Source of the DNA: Imperialibacter sp963977595 | Lineage (GTDB): Bacteria > Bacteroidota > Bacteroidia > Cytophagales > Cyclobacteriaceae | Length of the DNA stretch: 64,000 bases | Direction: 5' to 3' | NCBI RefSeq assembly: GCF_048007035.1 | Contig: NZ_CP180355.1 | Span: forward strand, 1,860,001 to 1,924,000 | Shown here: piece after piece, positions 8,531-16,203 of the stretch | Numbering within the stretch: the first letter of the stretch is position 1 | Layout: each line of letters opens with the position of its first letter | Translations under genes and position numbers: made by a program | The notes under the pieces: model-generated | Seen by the model: only the letters and a program-made list of their open reading frames with translations | Databases searched by the model: none | What the model was told of the DNA's origin: nothing

Positions 8531-9213
8531 CTCTCAGGCAGCTTTTCCTTTTTCCGAAGTCCGAACACATAGCCCACGTTGATTTGAACAACGGGATACC
8601 TGCCCTTTCTGAAATTTTCAACATACTCTCTGTTCTCTTCCCAGTTCTGATGGTTATTATCCCAATCATTGTATCGCCAGTAGGCAGGGTTGCTGGTGAT
8701 TTTATTTGTATTGAATGTGTTGAAATAGTGCCGATAGCCCACAAGGGTGGTCAATGTTACCCGTTTAAAGACTGTGATTTTGGCTCCGAAGTTTACTTCG
8801 GGCCCTATCATCACGCCTTTCATTTGCAGAGAGTCGGTGGGCACGAACGCACCTTGCCGAATAGCTAGCTTTCCAGCTTCAAGGTTTAAGTTGGCTGTTG
8901 CAAAAGCCTGCATCCAACGAACCTCCGTAGGCATGTAGAATCTGTGGCCAAGGTCAAGCCGGTAGCCTTTATAATTTCCATTTCTAAAAAAGAGCTGCCA
9001 TAACTCCCCGCCTTTGTAACCAGCGGTTGCTATCCAGCTTCTTTTTGGCGTTACGTACAGCTCCGACTGCAGGTAGTAATTTTCGAACGTTCTGATGAAT
9101 GGGTGCAAAGGAGCTGCCACCTCTATTCTTTGGTATGCTTCCTGCCCGTTTGCGAAAAAACCCATGCAAACAAAAAAAGAAGTCACCAGCGAAAAAATCT
9201 TACTTGCTCTCAT
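8527..9213 (-). CDS. Small outer-membrane beta-barrel-like secreted protein
   Basis: A 228-residue protein with an N-terminal signal peptide (hydrophobic IFSLVTSFFVCMGFFANG, cleavage likely after NG or NGQ). The mature part has alternating aromatic and polar residues typical of beta strands: LYVTPKRSWIATAGYKGG, YRLDLGHRFYMPTE, MIGPEVNFGAKITVFKRV, VVQINVGYVFGLRKK. The aromatic-rich terminal strand QINVGYVFGLR followed by a short basic tail is like the end of small outer-membrane barrels. Nothing identifies a substrate. The stop codon overlaps that of the convergent 515-residue gene by three bases. Confidence 0.65.
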   Translation of the reverse strand: MRASKIFSLVTSFFVCMGFFANGQEAYQRIEVAAPLHPFIRTFENYYLQSELYVTPKRSWIATAGYKGGELWQLFFRNGNYKGYRLDLGHRFYMPTEVRWMQAFATANLNLEAGKLAIRQGAFVPTDSLQMKGVMIGPEVNFGAKITVFKRVTLTTLVGYRHYFNTFNTNKITSNPAYWRYNDWDNNHQNWEENREYVENFRKGRYPVVQINVGYVFGLRKKEKLPES

Positions 9214-9288
9214 CTGAAAAAATATGAATCAATGACTAAAGTAAGTGAAAAATGCCTTCTTTTCGAGAATCGTGTAAAAATAAAACAC

Positions 9289-9317
9289 AAAAAAGCCCCT
9301 CAGTTTCCTGAGAGGCT
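9289..9317 (-). terminator. Rho-independent terminator of dnaK
   Basis: Read on the minus strand: AGCCTCTCAG (9308-9317), a short GAAA loop, then CTGAGGGGCT (9294-9303) followed by TTTTTTGTG. The stem is ten pairs with one mismatch. It lies 28 bases beyond the dnaK stop codon. Confidence 0.85.
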
Positions 9318-9344
9318 TCGTGATCTATGATGTAGGGCAAACGA

Positions 9345-11273
9345 CTACTTTTTCGTATCGTCTACCTCTTCGTATTCTACGTCAGACACATCACTGTCTG
9401 CTTTCGCTTCGCCTCCGGCGGCACCGTTAGCTTGCTGTCCCGGATCTGCACCTGGCTGCCCACCTTCAGTAGAAGCATACATTTCCTGAGAGGCTGCTGC
9501 CCATGCCTGGTTCAAAGCCTCAGTGGCAGTGTCTATACCTGCGATATCCTGAGCCTTGTGAGCAGTCTTCAGATTTTCAAGGGCCGCTTCAATAGCAGTC
9601 TTGTTACCTTCAGAAAGCTTCTCACCATACTCCTTCAGCTGCTTCTCGGTCTGGAAGATCATAGAGTCAGCGCCATTCAGCTTATCTATTTTCTCTCTTT
9701 CAGCCTGATCAGAATCTGCGTTGGCTTTTGCTTCGGCTTTCATCTTTTCGATTTCAGCATCGGTCAATCCAGAAGAAGCTTCAATCCTGATCTTCTGCTC
9801 CTTACCGGTTCCTTTGTCTTTTGCAGACACGTTAAGAATACCGTTGGCATCTATGTCGAATGTTACTTCGATCTGTGGCACACCACGTGGTGCTGGTGGT
9901 ATACTATCAAGGTGGAAACGACCGATGGTGCGGTTGTCTCTCGCCATTGAGCGCTCACCCTGCAAAATGTGTATCTCCACAGATGGCTGGTTATCAGACG
10001 CCGTTGAGAACACCTCAGACTTCCTTGAAGGGATAGTTGTGTTCGACTCAATCAGCTTGGTCATCACGCCACCCATTGTTTCAATACCCAATGAAAGTGG
10101 GGTTACATCAAGCAGAAGTACGTCTTTTACTTCTCCAGTCAACACACCACCCTGAATAGCTGCTCCTACGGCCACTACTTCGTCAGGGTTAACACCCTTA
10201 GAAGGCTTTTTGCCAAAGAACTTCTCTACCTCTTCCTGAATTCTTGGAATACGGGTAGAACCACCTACCAGAATTACCTCATCAATATCTGTAGGATTCA
10301 GGCCGGCATCTTTCAATGCTTTGCGGCAAGGCTCCAGCGTACGCTGTACCAGGCTGTCGGTCAATTGTTCAAACTTAGAGCGAGAAAGAGTTCTCACAAG
10401 GTGCTTGGGTATACCGTCAACTGGCATGATATAGGGCAAGTTGATTTCGGTGCTGGCAGAGCTTGAAAGCTCAATTTTAGCTTTTTCAGCTGCTTCTTTC
10501 AAACGCTGTAGCGCCATTGGATCCTTGCGGAGGTCGATGTTCTCGTCCTTCTTAAACTCTTCAGCCAGCCAGTCGATGATCAATGAGTCAAAGTCGTCGC
10601 CACCCAGGTGAACATCACCATTGGTAGATTTCACTTCGAACACACCATCGCCAAGTTCAAGCACAGAAATATCGAATGTACCACCACCAAGGTCATACAC
10701 CGCAATGGTCATGTCCTTGTTTTTCTTATCAAGACCATAAGCCAGCGCAGCGGCAGTAGGCTCGTTGATAATTCTTTTCACATCAAGGCCTGCGATCTGT
10801 CCGGCTTCTTTGGTAGCCTGACGCTCCGCATCGTTGAAGTAGGCCGGCACGGTAATTACCGCTTCTTTCACTTCAGTACCCAGGTAATCCTCAGCTGTAG
10901 ACTTCATTTTCTGAAGAATCATTGCTGAAAGCTCTTGCGGAGTATAGTTACGATCACCAATTTTCACCCTTACAGTGTCATTGCTGCCTGATTCAAGACC
11001 GTATGATACATTTTTACGCTCGGCAGTTACTTCAGAGTATTTCTTACCCATGAAGCGCTTAACAGAGCTAACTGTATTTTGTGGGTTGGTGATGGCCTGA
11101 CGTTTAGCAGGATCGCCAACTTTGCGCTCGCCCTTGCCGTTGTCCAGGAAGGCTACAATTGAAGGGGTTGTCCTTCTTCCTTCGCTGTTAGGAATCACCA
11201 CCGGCTCATTCCCTTCCATTACAGCGACGCAGGAGTTAGTCGTTCCTAAGTCAATTCCAATAATTTTTCCCAT
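9345..11273 (-). CDS. dnaK: Chaperone protein DnaK (Hsp70)
   Basis: ATP-dependent chaperone that binds unfolded proteins with DnaJ and GrpE. The 642 residues are the standard length. The actin-like ATPase domain begins with GIDLGTTNSCVAVMEG and includes EPTAAALAYGL, VYDLGGGTFDISVLELG and VILVGGSTRIPRIQ; the hydrophobic linker DVLLLDVTPLSLGIET leads into the substrate-binding domain; the tail is acidic and Gly/Ala-rich with DVEYEEVDD. grpE and dnaJ are not adjacent, so the gene stands alone with its own terminator. Its leader contains a sigma-54-like element (11323-11339), which would be an unusual way to drive a heat-shock gene. Confidence 0.98.
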   Translation of the reverse strand: MGKIIGIDLGTTNSCVAVMEGNEPVVIPNSEGRRTTPSIVAFLDNGKGERKVGDPAKRQAITNPQNTVSSVKRFMGKKYSEVTAERKNVSYGLESGSNDTVRVKIGDRNYTPQELSAMILQKMKSTAEDYLGTEVKEAVITVPAYFNDAERQATKEAGQIAGLDVKRIINEPTAAALAYGLDKKNKDMTIAVYDLGGGTFDISVLELGDGVFEVKSTNGDVHLGGDDFDSLIIDWLAEEFKKDENIDLRKDPMALQRLKEAAEKAKIELSSSASTEINLPYIMPVDGIPKHLVRTLSRSKFEQLTDSLVQRTLEPCRKALKDAGLNPTDIDEVILVGGSTRIPRIQEEVEKFFGKKPSKGVNPDEVVAVGAAIQGGVLTGEVKDVLLLDVTPLSLGIETMGGVMTKLIESNTTIPSRKSEVFSTASDNQPSVEIHILQGERSMARDNRTIGRFHLDSIPPAPRGVPQIEVTFDIDANGILNVSAKDKGTGKEQKIRIEASSGLTDAEIEKMKAEAKANADSDQAEREKIDKLNGADSMIFQTEKQLKEYGEKLSEGNKTAIEAALENLKTAHKAQDIAGIDTATEALNQAWAAASQEMYASTEGGQPGADPGQQANGAAGGEAKADSDVSDVEYEEVDDTKK

Positions 11274-11322
11274 GATTATGTATTTTATTCCTTTAAATTT
11301 TCAATCCGTACTCACTTAGCTA

Positions 11323-11339
11323 AACAAGGGTTGTGCCAA
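11323..11339 (-). promoter_or_regulatory. Sigma-54-like -24/-12 element upstream of dnaK
   Basis: On the minus strand this reads TTGGCACAACCCTTGTT. The GG of the -24 half and the G of the -12 half are ten bases apart, as in the RpoN consensus TGGCAC-N5-TTGCW; the -12 half has GT in place of GC. It ends about 50 bases before the dnaK ATG. The match is by eye only and no activator site was identified. Confidence 0.4.
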
Positions 11340-11381
11340 GTGGTTTTTAAGGGAATAGTTGTGACAAGATGTCAGAATTAC

Positions 11382-12524
11382 CTAAAACTGCAGATTAACA
11401 ATGGCAGCCCCATCTGCAGGAATTTCGATCATTTCGGGCTGGCCTTCAGACAGCACAAGGGGGTTTCCGTTGGTGCCAAGGTTCCATAGCTGGCCTCTCA
11501 GAAAAATGTTGAGCCCCGTTTGGATACCAAATTCCGGTGCCCGACCGAGCATGCCATATTTCTGCCAGGCTTGACCTTCTGTCAGTGTGCCGATGTCATC
11601 GGGACTGACATTGGCAGGAGGCTGGCCTCCATTGTATCCCTTCCATGGTTGGTTCCACACATTTTCCCCAGCCAAAAAAGAGGGCACCACCACAAAATCG
11701 ACTTCCTTGTCGGCGATGACCCTATATGCATCAGCATACCATGAATCCGCACAGATCAACGTCGCTACCTTCCCGGCCGACGTACCAACTACAGGCAGTT
11801 GGCTACTATTTCCGGCCACGATAAAAGCCGTTTCCTCGGATGTCAAAAAATTCTTCACTGTCAGTGGAGCCATCAACTTACCCGTTGCATCAAAGGTGGC
11901 CGACACGTTAAGCAAGGGTCCTTTACCCACCCGCAACACGCCAGCTTCTATCGACGGCGAAGGTAAAACAACGGATCCTGCCACCACCGTTGCCTGGTAT
12001 TCAGCCGCCAGCCTGCCGAACACCTGCTGATACGCCTCTGCCATTTCAACCGCCTTCAAAGAAAAAAGTGCAGCGGTAGCCCGATCGCTGGCATCCGACG
12101 CAAAATAGTTGGTAAGGAAAGAAATCGGATGAGAGCACACCGCTGTACTTAGTGCGTCTTTAGTCTTCTCTGCTGTATACACTGAGGCCTTTTCATCGAT
12201 GGCCACCAGCCAGGTGCCTATGTATTCCGGAAAGACTACCACCGTGGCCGACGTGAAGCAGCCATTTTTCTTTGCAATCGAAAGATAGCGGTTTAACTTG
12301 GCATAGAGTGCATCGGCCGATCGGTAGTCTGCCGGCACCATATAGGGCTGAATGCCAACGATATTGCCTTTGGTGTAGGTGCCCGCTTTGACAAAAACAG
12401 AGCGCTCAGATGTCATTTCAAAGTCGGCGTACGACCTATCGGACTGAATCCACAAATAGTAGCATCCACAAAGAACTGAAAAAACCAGCCCGGCACTGAG
12501 TAATAAATTTCTACCTTTGAGCAT
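11382..12524 (-). CDS. Secreted or membrane-anchored nitrilase-superfamily (CN hydrolase) protein
   Basis: A 380-residue protein with an N-terminal hydrophobic signal (LLLSAGLVFSVLCGC), which could be a lipoprotein signal with an atypical lipobox or an uncleaved anchor. The rest has the carbon-nitrogen hydrolase fold: the catalytic Glu in VVVFPEYIGTWL near residue 99, and the catalytic Cys in ATLICADSWYADA near residue 258. The catalytic Lys may be in RVGKGPLLNVSA, although the usual KxxLxP context is not exact. The substrate is unknown. Its start codon is only 12 bases from the start of the divergent pseudouridine synthase gene, and its promoter seems to lie inside that gene (12563-12593). 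Confidence 0.72.
   Translation of the reverse strand: MLKGRNLLLSAGLVFSVLCGCYYLWIQSDRSYADFEMTSERSVFVKAGTYTKGNIVGIQPYMVPADYRSADALYAKLNRYLSIAKKNGCFTSATVVVFPEYIGTWLVAIDEKASVYTAEKTKDALSTAVCSHPISFLTNYFASDASDRATAALFSLKAVEMAEAYQQVFGRLAAEYQATVVAGSVVLPSPSIEAGVLRVGKGPLLNVSATFDATGKLMAPLTVKNFLTSEETAFIVAGNSSQLPVVGTSAGKVATLICADSWYADAYRVIADKEVDFVVVPSFLAGENVWNQPWKGYNGGQPPANVSPDDIGTLTEGQAWQKYGMLGRAPEFGIQTGLNIFLRGQLWNLGTNGNPLVLSEGQPEMIEIPADGAAIVNLQF
12512..12519 (+). promoter_or_regulatory. Possible -7 box of the pseudouridine synthase gene
   Basis: TACCTTTG matches TAnnTTTG and lies inside the first codons of the divergent nitrilase-family gene, 17 bases before the GTG start at 12537. A -33 TTTG is not evident. 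Confidence 0.4.
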
Positions 12525-12536
12525 TATAAAAAACTT

Positions 12537-13214
12537 GTGGATTTTAGAAAACTAATTCTGTTCGAAGATAACCACTTGCTCATCGTGAACAAACCCGGGG
12601 GCATGTTGGTGCAGGGAGATGATACCGGCGACGATTCACTTGTGGATTATGCAAAAGCCTATGTTAAGGAAAAGTATAACAAACCGGGCCTTGTTTTTAT
12701 GGGGCTGGTGCATAGGATAGACCGGCCGGTAAGCGGCGTGGTGATGCTGGCCAAAACCTCAAAGGCTTTGGAGCGGATGACCAAGGCTTTCAGAGAAAGA
12801 ACCATCGAGAAAATATACTGGGCCGTGGTTACCAGAAGACCTCCCAAAGAGGAAGCCACGCTGGTTCACTGGCTCGAGAAAGACTCAAAAAAAAATACCG
12901 TAACAGCTTACAACAAGGAAAAAGGCAGTGCGCAGCGCTCCGAGTTGTCGTTCAAAGTTCTGAAGGTATTCCACGACTATTGTCTTCTTGAAGTAAGGCC
13001 GGTGACCGGCAGGCCGCACCAGATAAGGGCTCAGCTGGGCAAGATGGGTTGCCCCATTAAAGGTGATCGAAAATATGGTCAGCAGTTTCCGAACGAGGAT
13101 TCCTGTATCAACTTACACGCAAAAACGTTGATATTTGCTCACCCGGTCACAAAAGAAACAATGACAGTGGACGCTCCGTTACCTATCAAAAGTTATTGGC
13201 AGGCAGTTTCATGA
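12537..13214 (+). CDS. RluA-family 23S rRNA/tRNA pseudouridine synthase
   Basis: Converts specific uridines in structured RNA to pseudouridine. The 225 residues cover the catalytic domain: LFEDNHLLIVNKPGGMLVQ at the start, the active-site motif HRIDRPVSGVVMLAKT with its catalytic Asp at about residue 62, YWAVVTRRPP, and RPVTGRPHQIRAQLGKMGCPI. No S4 RNA-binding domain is present, so it is the short RluC/RluA type without N-terminal extension. The start is GTG 12537 because the family begins just before the LYEDN-like strand. The last bases ATGA are shared with the next gene's start, so the two are translated in tandem. Confidence 0.88.
   Translation: MDFRKLILFEDNHLLIVNKPGGMLVQGDDTGDDSLVDYAKAYVKEKYNKPGLVFMGLVHRIDRPVSGVVMLAKTSKALERMTKAFRERTIEKIYWAVVTRRPPKEEATLVHWLEKDSKKNTVTAYNKEKGSAQRSELSFKVLKVFHDYCLLEVRPVTGRPHQIRAQLGKMGCPIKGDRKYGQQFPNEDSCINLHAKTLIFAHPVTKETMTVDAPLPIKSYWQAVS
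12563..12593 (-). promoter_or_regulatory. Possible promoter of the nitrilase-family gene, inside the divergent gene
   Basis: On the minus strand TTTG (12590-12593) is followed after 19 bases by TATCTTCG (12563-12570), one mismatch from TAnnTTTG. The spacing is the consensus one. It lies within the coding start of the pseudouridine synthase gene. Confidence 0.45.
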
Positions 13215-13528
13215 GTAAAGAAAAAGAAAGCTGGTTAACCCGACTAAAGGACAGATGGAACCTGAAAAGCGGCTGGCAGGTAGCAATCGTGCTGATCGTA
13301 TTTGCCTGCACTGGCTTTACAGTGCTTTTTTTGAAAAAGCCTCTCTTCCGCCTTATCCACGCCTCAGAGGAATACTACACCCTGCTGACAATTCTTTACT
13401 ACATCCTGATACTGCCCATCTACAACCTCATTCTACTTTTTTACGGCTTCATTTTTGGGCAGTTCAATTTCTTTTGGGAGTTCGAAAAAAGAATGTTTAG
13501 AAGAATTAGTGGGAAAAGGCCTGAGTAA
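13211..13528 (+). CDS. Small membrane protein of unknown function
   Basis: Using ATG 13211, which overlaps the preceding stop codon as ATGA, the product has 105 residues; a TTG at 13196 would add five. The N-terminal 20 residues are basic and Trp-rich (WLTRLKDRWNLKSGWQ), followed by two strong transmembrane segments, VAIVLIVFACTGFTVLFL and LTILYYILILPIYNLILLFY, and a basic tail (EKRMFRRISGKRPE). From memory it resembles a short Bacteroidota family called DUF6787; I could not verify this. Overlap with the pseudouridine synthase gene shows co-transcription, not a shared role. Confidence 0.75.
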   Translation: MSKEKESWLTRLKDRWNLKSGWQVAIVLIVFACTGFTVLFLKKPLFRLIHASEEYYTLLTILYYILILPIYNLILLFYGFIFGQFNFFWEFEKRMFRRISGKRPE

Positions 13529-13572
13529 AAGTCATTCGCCCTTGCAACCACGAACGCCTTTACCTCACCCGT

Positions 13573-14064
13573 CTATTTCGCTATTCCCTGAGACTTAAGG
13601 TATTCGACCACTTTTAATGCCGCCTCTCCTCCCATCTCAGCATGTTTCATCAGAGTGATGCCATGAGGCCCGGCGCTGGTGAGTGAGGCTGGATAGGTTG
13701 CCACAATCACTTTCACCAAATCGAGCTTTCCCATCATGGCCGCCGTGAAGATGTCCAGCCTTGCTCCTTTGTCTATCAAATACTGAGCAATATCGGGCCT
13801 TCCCATGTGCGAAGCCCCGCCCAGGGCGGTCTCATAGTCACCATTTCCCCAATCCCAGGTTGCGTTAAGTATCGTCGGCATTTCTGCCAACATCTGTTTG
13901 GTTCCTTCCAGGTCGGTATGGCCTTTGGAAACGAAATCTTTTACCAGCGCACTATCGATGGGTGTTGGCCTGTTCTGCGTCGTGCCGCCAATGGCCGATA
14001 TTCCCGGAATTAGTAGTGCTGAACTTGCAACAGCCCTTTTAATAAAGTTCTTTCTTGTTAGCAT
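13573..14064 (-). CDS. Exported ankyrin-repeat protein
   Basis: A 163-residue protein whose N-terminus, LTRKNFIKRAVASSALLIPG, looks like a twin-arginine-type signal with an RK pair followed by a hydrophobic stretch, so export folded or by Sec is likely. The body contains at least two to three ankyrin units: GDYETALGGASHMGRPDIAQ with YLIDKGARLDIFTAAMMGKL, then LDLVKVIVATYPASLTSAGP and HGITLMKHAEMGGEAALKVV. It probably mediates protein contacts in the periplasm. It has no obvious partner: the convergent small membrane gene lies to its left and dinB, 109 bases away on the same strand, ends to its right. Confidence 0.72.
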   Translation of the reverse strand: MLTRKNFIKRAVASSALLIPGISAIGGTTQNRPTPIDSALVKDFVSKGHTDLEGTKQMLAEMPTILNATWDWGNGDYETALGGASHMGRPDIAQYLIDKGARLDIFTAAMMGKLDLVKVIVATYPASLTSAGPHGITLMKHAEMGGEAALKVVEYLKSQGIAK

Positions 14065-14173
14065 AAGTAATTGAGATTAGTCCTGGTACCTATACGGCAT
14101 TGACTACTAGCCAGTTAACGCAATTACAGGAAAGGCATATATCACGATGAAAGTGACAGTATGGTGGTGCTGA

Positions 14174-15385
14174 TCAGGCAGCGACCCCATTGAATGGATT
14201 GAAACTCCGCCTCGATACACCCATGCCTACGGCACGAACAACGGCCTTATCCCCATGTTTTTGACGAAGCTTGTCCATGGCCTGGTAGAGCTTGATACCC
14301 TCTTCGGTGTCTTCAAAAAGGTTGATCTGGTAGTTGCCATGCACCAGGCTGCTGAACCGAACGCCAATTAAGCGAATGAGCATCCTTCGGCTATAAGCTT
14401 TTTTGAAAAGCTCTTTCACCATCGGTATCAGTACGTGATCTGCCGAGGTGTACGGCATTTTCCGCTGTAGGGTATGGGTATCGAAATCGGAGTAGCGAAT
14501 TTTTACGGTAACGCAAGAGGTCAGCTGCTGCTCCTTGCGAAGCTTGAACGCCAACTGCTCGGTCATTGCCACAAGTATAGACTCCAGCTTCTTCACATCG
14601 ATGGTGTCGTGCTCAAAGGTGCTTTCCGTAGAAATAGATTTTCTCTCCGAGTAGGGAACAATCGGGGTACGATCTATGCCATTTGCCTTTTCCGAAATCA
14701 CAATGCCCATCTTCCCAAAAACAGCTGCCAGCATCTCTACGGGCACCTGCTGCAGTGTGTGGATTTTTTGTACACCCATTTTTCGCAATGTGTAGGCCGT
14801 CTTCTCCCCTACCATCGGAATTTTGTCAATCGTCAGAGGTGAAAGAAAGCCCTTCTCTGTCCCATAAGCCACCTGACGCTGTCCGTCGGGTTTTGACTCA
14901 TTGGTGGCCACTTTGGAGACGGTTTTGTTCTCCGAAAGTCCAAAGGAAATAGGTAGGCCAGTCTCTTTTCTGATCCGTGCCTTTAGTTCCGTGGCGAGCT
15001 TCATGCAGCCAAAGAATTTTTCCATGCCAGTTAAATCGACATAAAACTCGTCGATAGATGACTTCTCATAGGAAGGAACTGCTTCATGCACTATCTCGGT
15101 GACCATCCGGGAGTACTGGGAATACCTTTCCATGTCGCCACGAACCACGATTGCTTCCGGGCACAACTGTTTCGCCATGCGCATGGGCATGGCCGAGTGT
15201 ACGCCAAATGCTCTGGCTTCGTAGCTACAAGAAGCCACCACCCCCCGGTCGCTACCGCCACCAATGAGAAGTGGCTTCCCAACGAAATAGTCGTTTTGCA
15301 GCCGCTCCACGGATACGAAGAAGCTGTCCAAATCCATATGGATAATAGAGCGATGATCAGTTGCAGGTGACCACATAGTTGCCAT
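14174..15385 (-). CDS. dinB: DNA polymerase IV (Y family)
   Basis: Error-prone translesion polymerase. The catalytic palm motifs are HMDLDSFFVSVERLQN near residue 16 and KSSIDEFYVDLTGMEKFFG near residue 107 with the paired acidic residues; the thumb helix-hairpin-helix (IPMVGEKTAYTLRKMGVQKI) and the little-finger domain follow. A sliding-clamp binding pentapeptide, QINLF, is at about residue 353, followed by a C-terminal segment with a helix containing LYQAMDKLRQKHG that is usual in Bacteroidota members. It lies 56 bases downstream of the 2H-phosphoesterase-like gene and is read in the same direction, so the operon promoter is probably the one at 16096-16126. Confidence 0.93.
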   Translation of the reverse strand: MATMWSPATDHRSIIHMDLDSFFVSVERLQNDYFVGKPLLIGGGSDRGVVASCSYEARAFGVHSAMPMRMAKQLCPEAIVVRGDMERYSQYSRMVTEIVHEAVPSYEKSSIDEFYVDLTGMEKFFGCMKLATELKARIRKETGLPISFGLSENKTVSKVATNESKPDGQRQVAYGTEKGFLSPLTIDKIPMVGEKTAYTLRKMGVQKIHTLQQVPVEMLAAVFGKMGIVISEKANGIDRTPIVPYSERKSISTESTFEHDTIDVKKLESILVAMTEQLAFKLRKEQQLTSCVTVKIRYSDFDTHTLQRKMPYTSADHVLIPMVKELFKKAYSRRMLIRLIGVRFSSLVHGNYQINLFEDTEEGIKLYQAMDKLRQKHGDKAVVRAVGMGVSRRSFNPFNGVAA

Positions 15386-15441
15386 ACAGTTAATGATTAA
15401 AAGCCTCTTGAAAAGAGCCGATTAAAAAATAGGTGTGCTTG

Positions 15442-16074
15442 TTAGGCTACATGAGAAAACAAAGACATCTGGGGCTCATTTACCATCCAAACTTTTTCCT
15501 CAGGCCATTTTAAACTGACAGCAACTTTCTCCGTCAAAGAGATGGTTTCTACGAAGTCATTCTTGCCATTGCCTATGTCTCTCAGCAAACGCACCTGATC
15601 AACTGCAAAGGTCTCTCTATATTTTTGGTCGATGAATGTCTGGTGTACTTTCAAGAAGGCCTTCTGCTCAAACTCACTTCCAATAATCATGTGCGGATAT
15701 TTAGCAAACACAGGATCTACCATCCTTATGCCAAAGCTTTTGGCAGACTCTCTAAATTTCTGATAAAATAGCTGGTTGATCCGGGCCACCTGAGACCCAT
15801 TTCCGATCTTGAGGTAAATAGCTCTGTTGCTCTTCAGGTAGGCAAATCCATTAAGCGAGATGTCGAACGAGTCGACAAAAACAGACGCTTCCTTTAATGC
15901 CTTCGTGATAAGATGTTCGTGAGAGATGTCTGCCTGAAAAGAAAACAAACTAACGTGAGGATGGGAATTGTAGAACTTGTACTGCCCAAACTCGTCAAGT
16001 ATTTGTGCTTTACGATCCCTCACATAGTCCGTTATGGACTGGGAAGGATATATCTGAATTTTGTATGTCACCAT
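15442..16074 (-). CDS. 2H phosphoesterase (2'-5' RNA ligase-like) protein with C-terminal clamp-binding-like motif
   Basis: A 210-residue cytoplasmic protein of the 2H / LigT-like fold. The first HxS motif is clear (HPHVSLFSF, His about 40). The second is degenerate: KYPHMIIGSEF has H-M-I where the family has H-x-T/S, so catalysis is uncertain. The C-terminus ends EPQMSLFSHVA; QMSLF fits the bacterial beta-clamp binding consensus QL[S/D]LF and is exposed at the very tail. It heads an operon with dinB. It has an exceptionally strong ribosome site for this phylum, AAAGGAGGTAAT, five bases before ATG. A role in DNA-damage tolerance is inference from context. Confidence 0.68.
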   Translation of the reverse strand: MVTYKIQIYPSQSITDYVRDRKAQILDEFGQYKFYNSHPHVSLFSFQADISHEHLITKALKEASVFVDSFDISLNGFAYLKSNRAIYLKIGNGSQVARINQLFYQKFRESAKSFGIRMVDPVFAKYPHMIIGSEFEQKAFLKVHQTFIDQKYRETFAVDQVRLLRDIGNGKNDFVETISLTEKVAVSLKWPEEKVWMVNEPQMSLFSHVA

Positions 16075-16078
16075 AATT

Positions 16079-16088
16079 ACCTCCTTTT
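16079..16088 (-). promoter_or_regulatory. Strong Shine-Dalgarno site of the dinB operon
   Basis: On the minus strand AAAAGGAGGT precedes the ATG at 16072-16074 by four to five bases. A full anti-SD match is unusual in Bacteroidota, where most genes here have weak sites, and suggests high translation when the operon is induced. Confidence 0.7.
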
Positions 16089-16089
16089 A

Positions 16090-16106
16090 TGCTATCAAAT
16101 ATAGCA
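16090..16106. promoter_or_regulatory. Palindromic operator overlapping the dinB-operon -7 box
   Basis: TGCTAT (16090-16095) and ATAGCA (16101-16106) form a perfect inverted repeat around a five-base centre. The -7 box of the operon lies inside it, so a bound dimeric repressor would block the promoter. A LexA-like repressor is the natural candidate for a dinB operon, but this site is not a known LexA box that I can confirm. Confidence 0.5.
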
Positions 16107-16126
16107 TCAGAGAATTATAATGTCAA
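16096..16126 (-). promoter_or_regulatory. Promoter of the 2H-phosphoesterase / dinB operon
   Basis: On the minus strand TTGACA (16121-16126) is followed after 17 bases by TATATTTG (16096-16103), a perfect TAnnTTTG -7 box. Counting from the TTG core the spacer is 20 bases, the usual Bacteroidota value. The start site would be near 16090, with a leader of about 15 bases. Confidence 0.7.
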
Positions 16127-16203
16127 TATATTTAGCGTAAATTAGTAAAATATTTAGCAAAACCGAGTTTGCGGCAATTCCGGATAGTAAATGGCACAGA
16201 AAG

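Noticed and set aside
9432..10928. Plus-strand frames opposite dnaK
   Set aside because: Mirror frames of a highly conserved gene with Cys- and Ser-rich nonsense translations.
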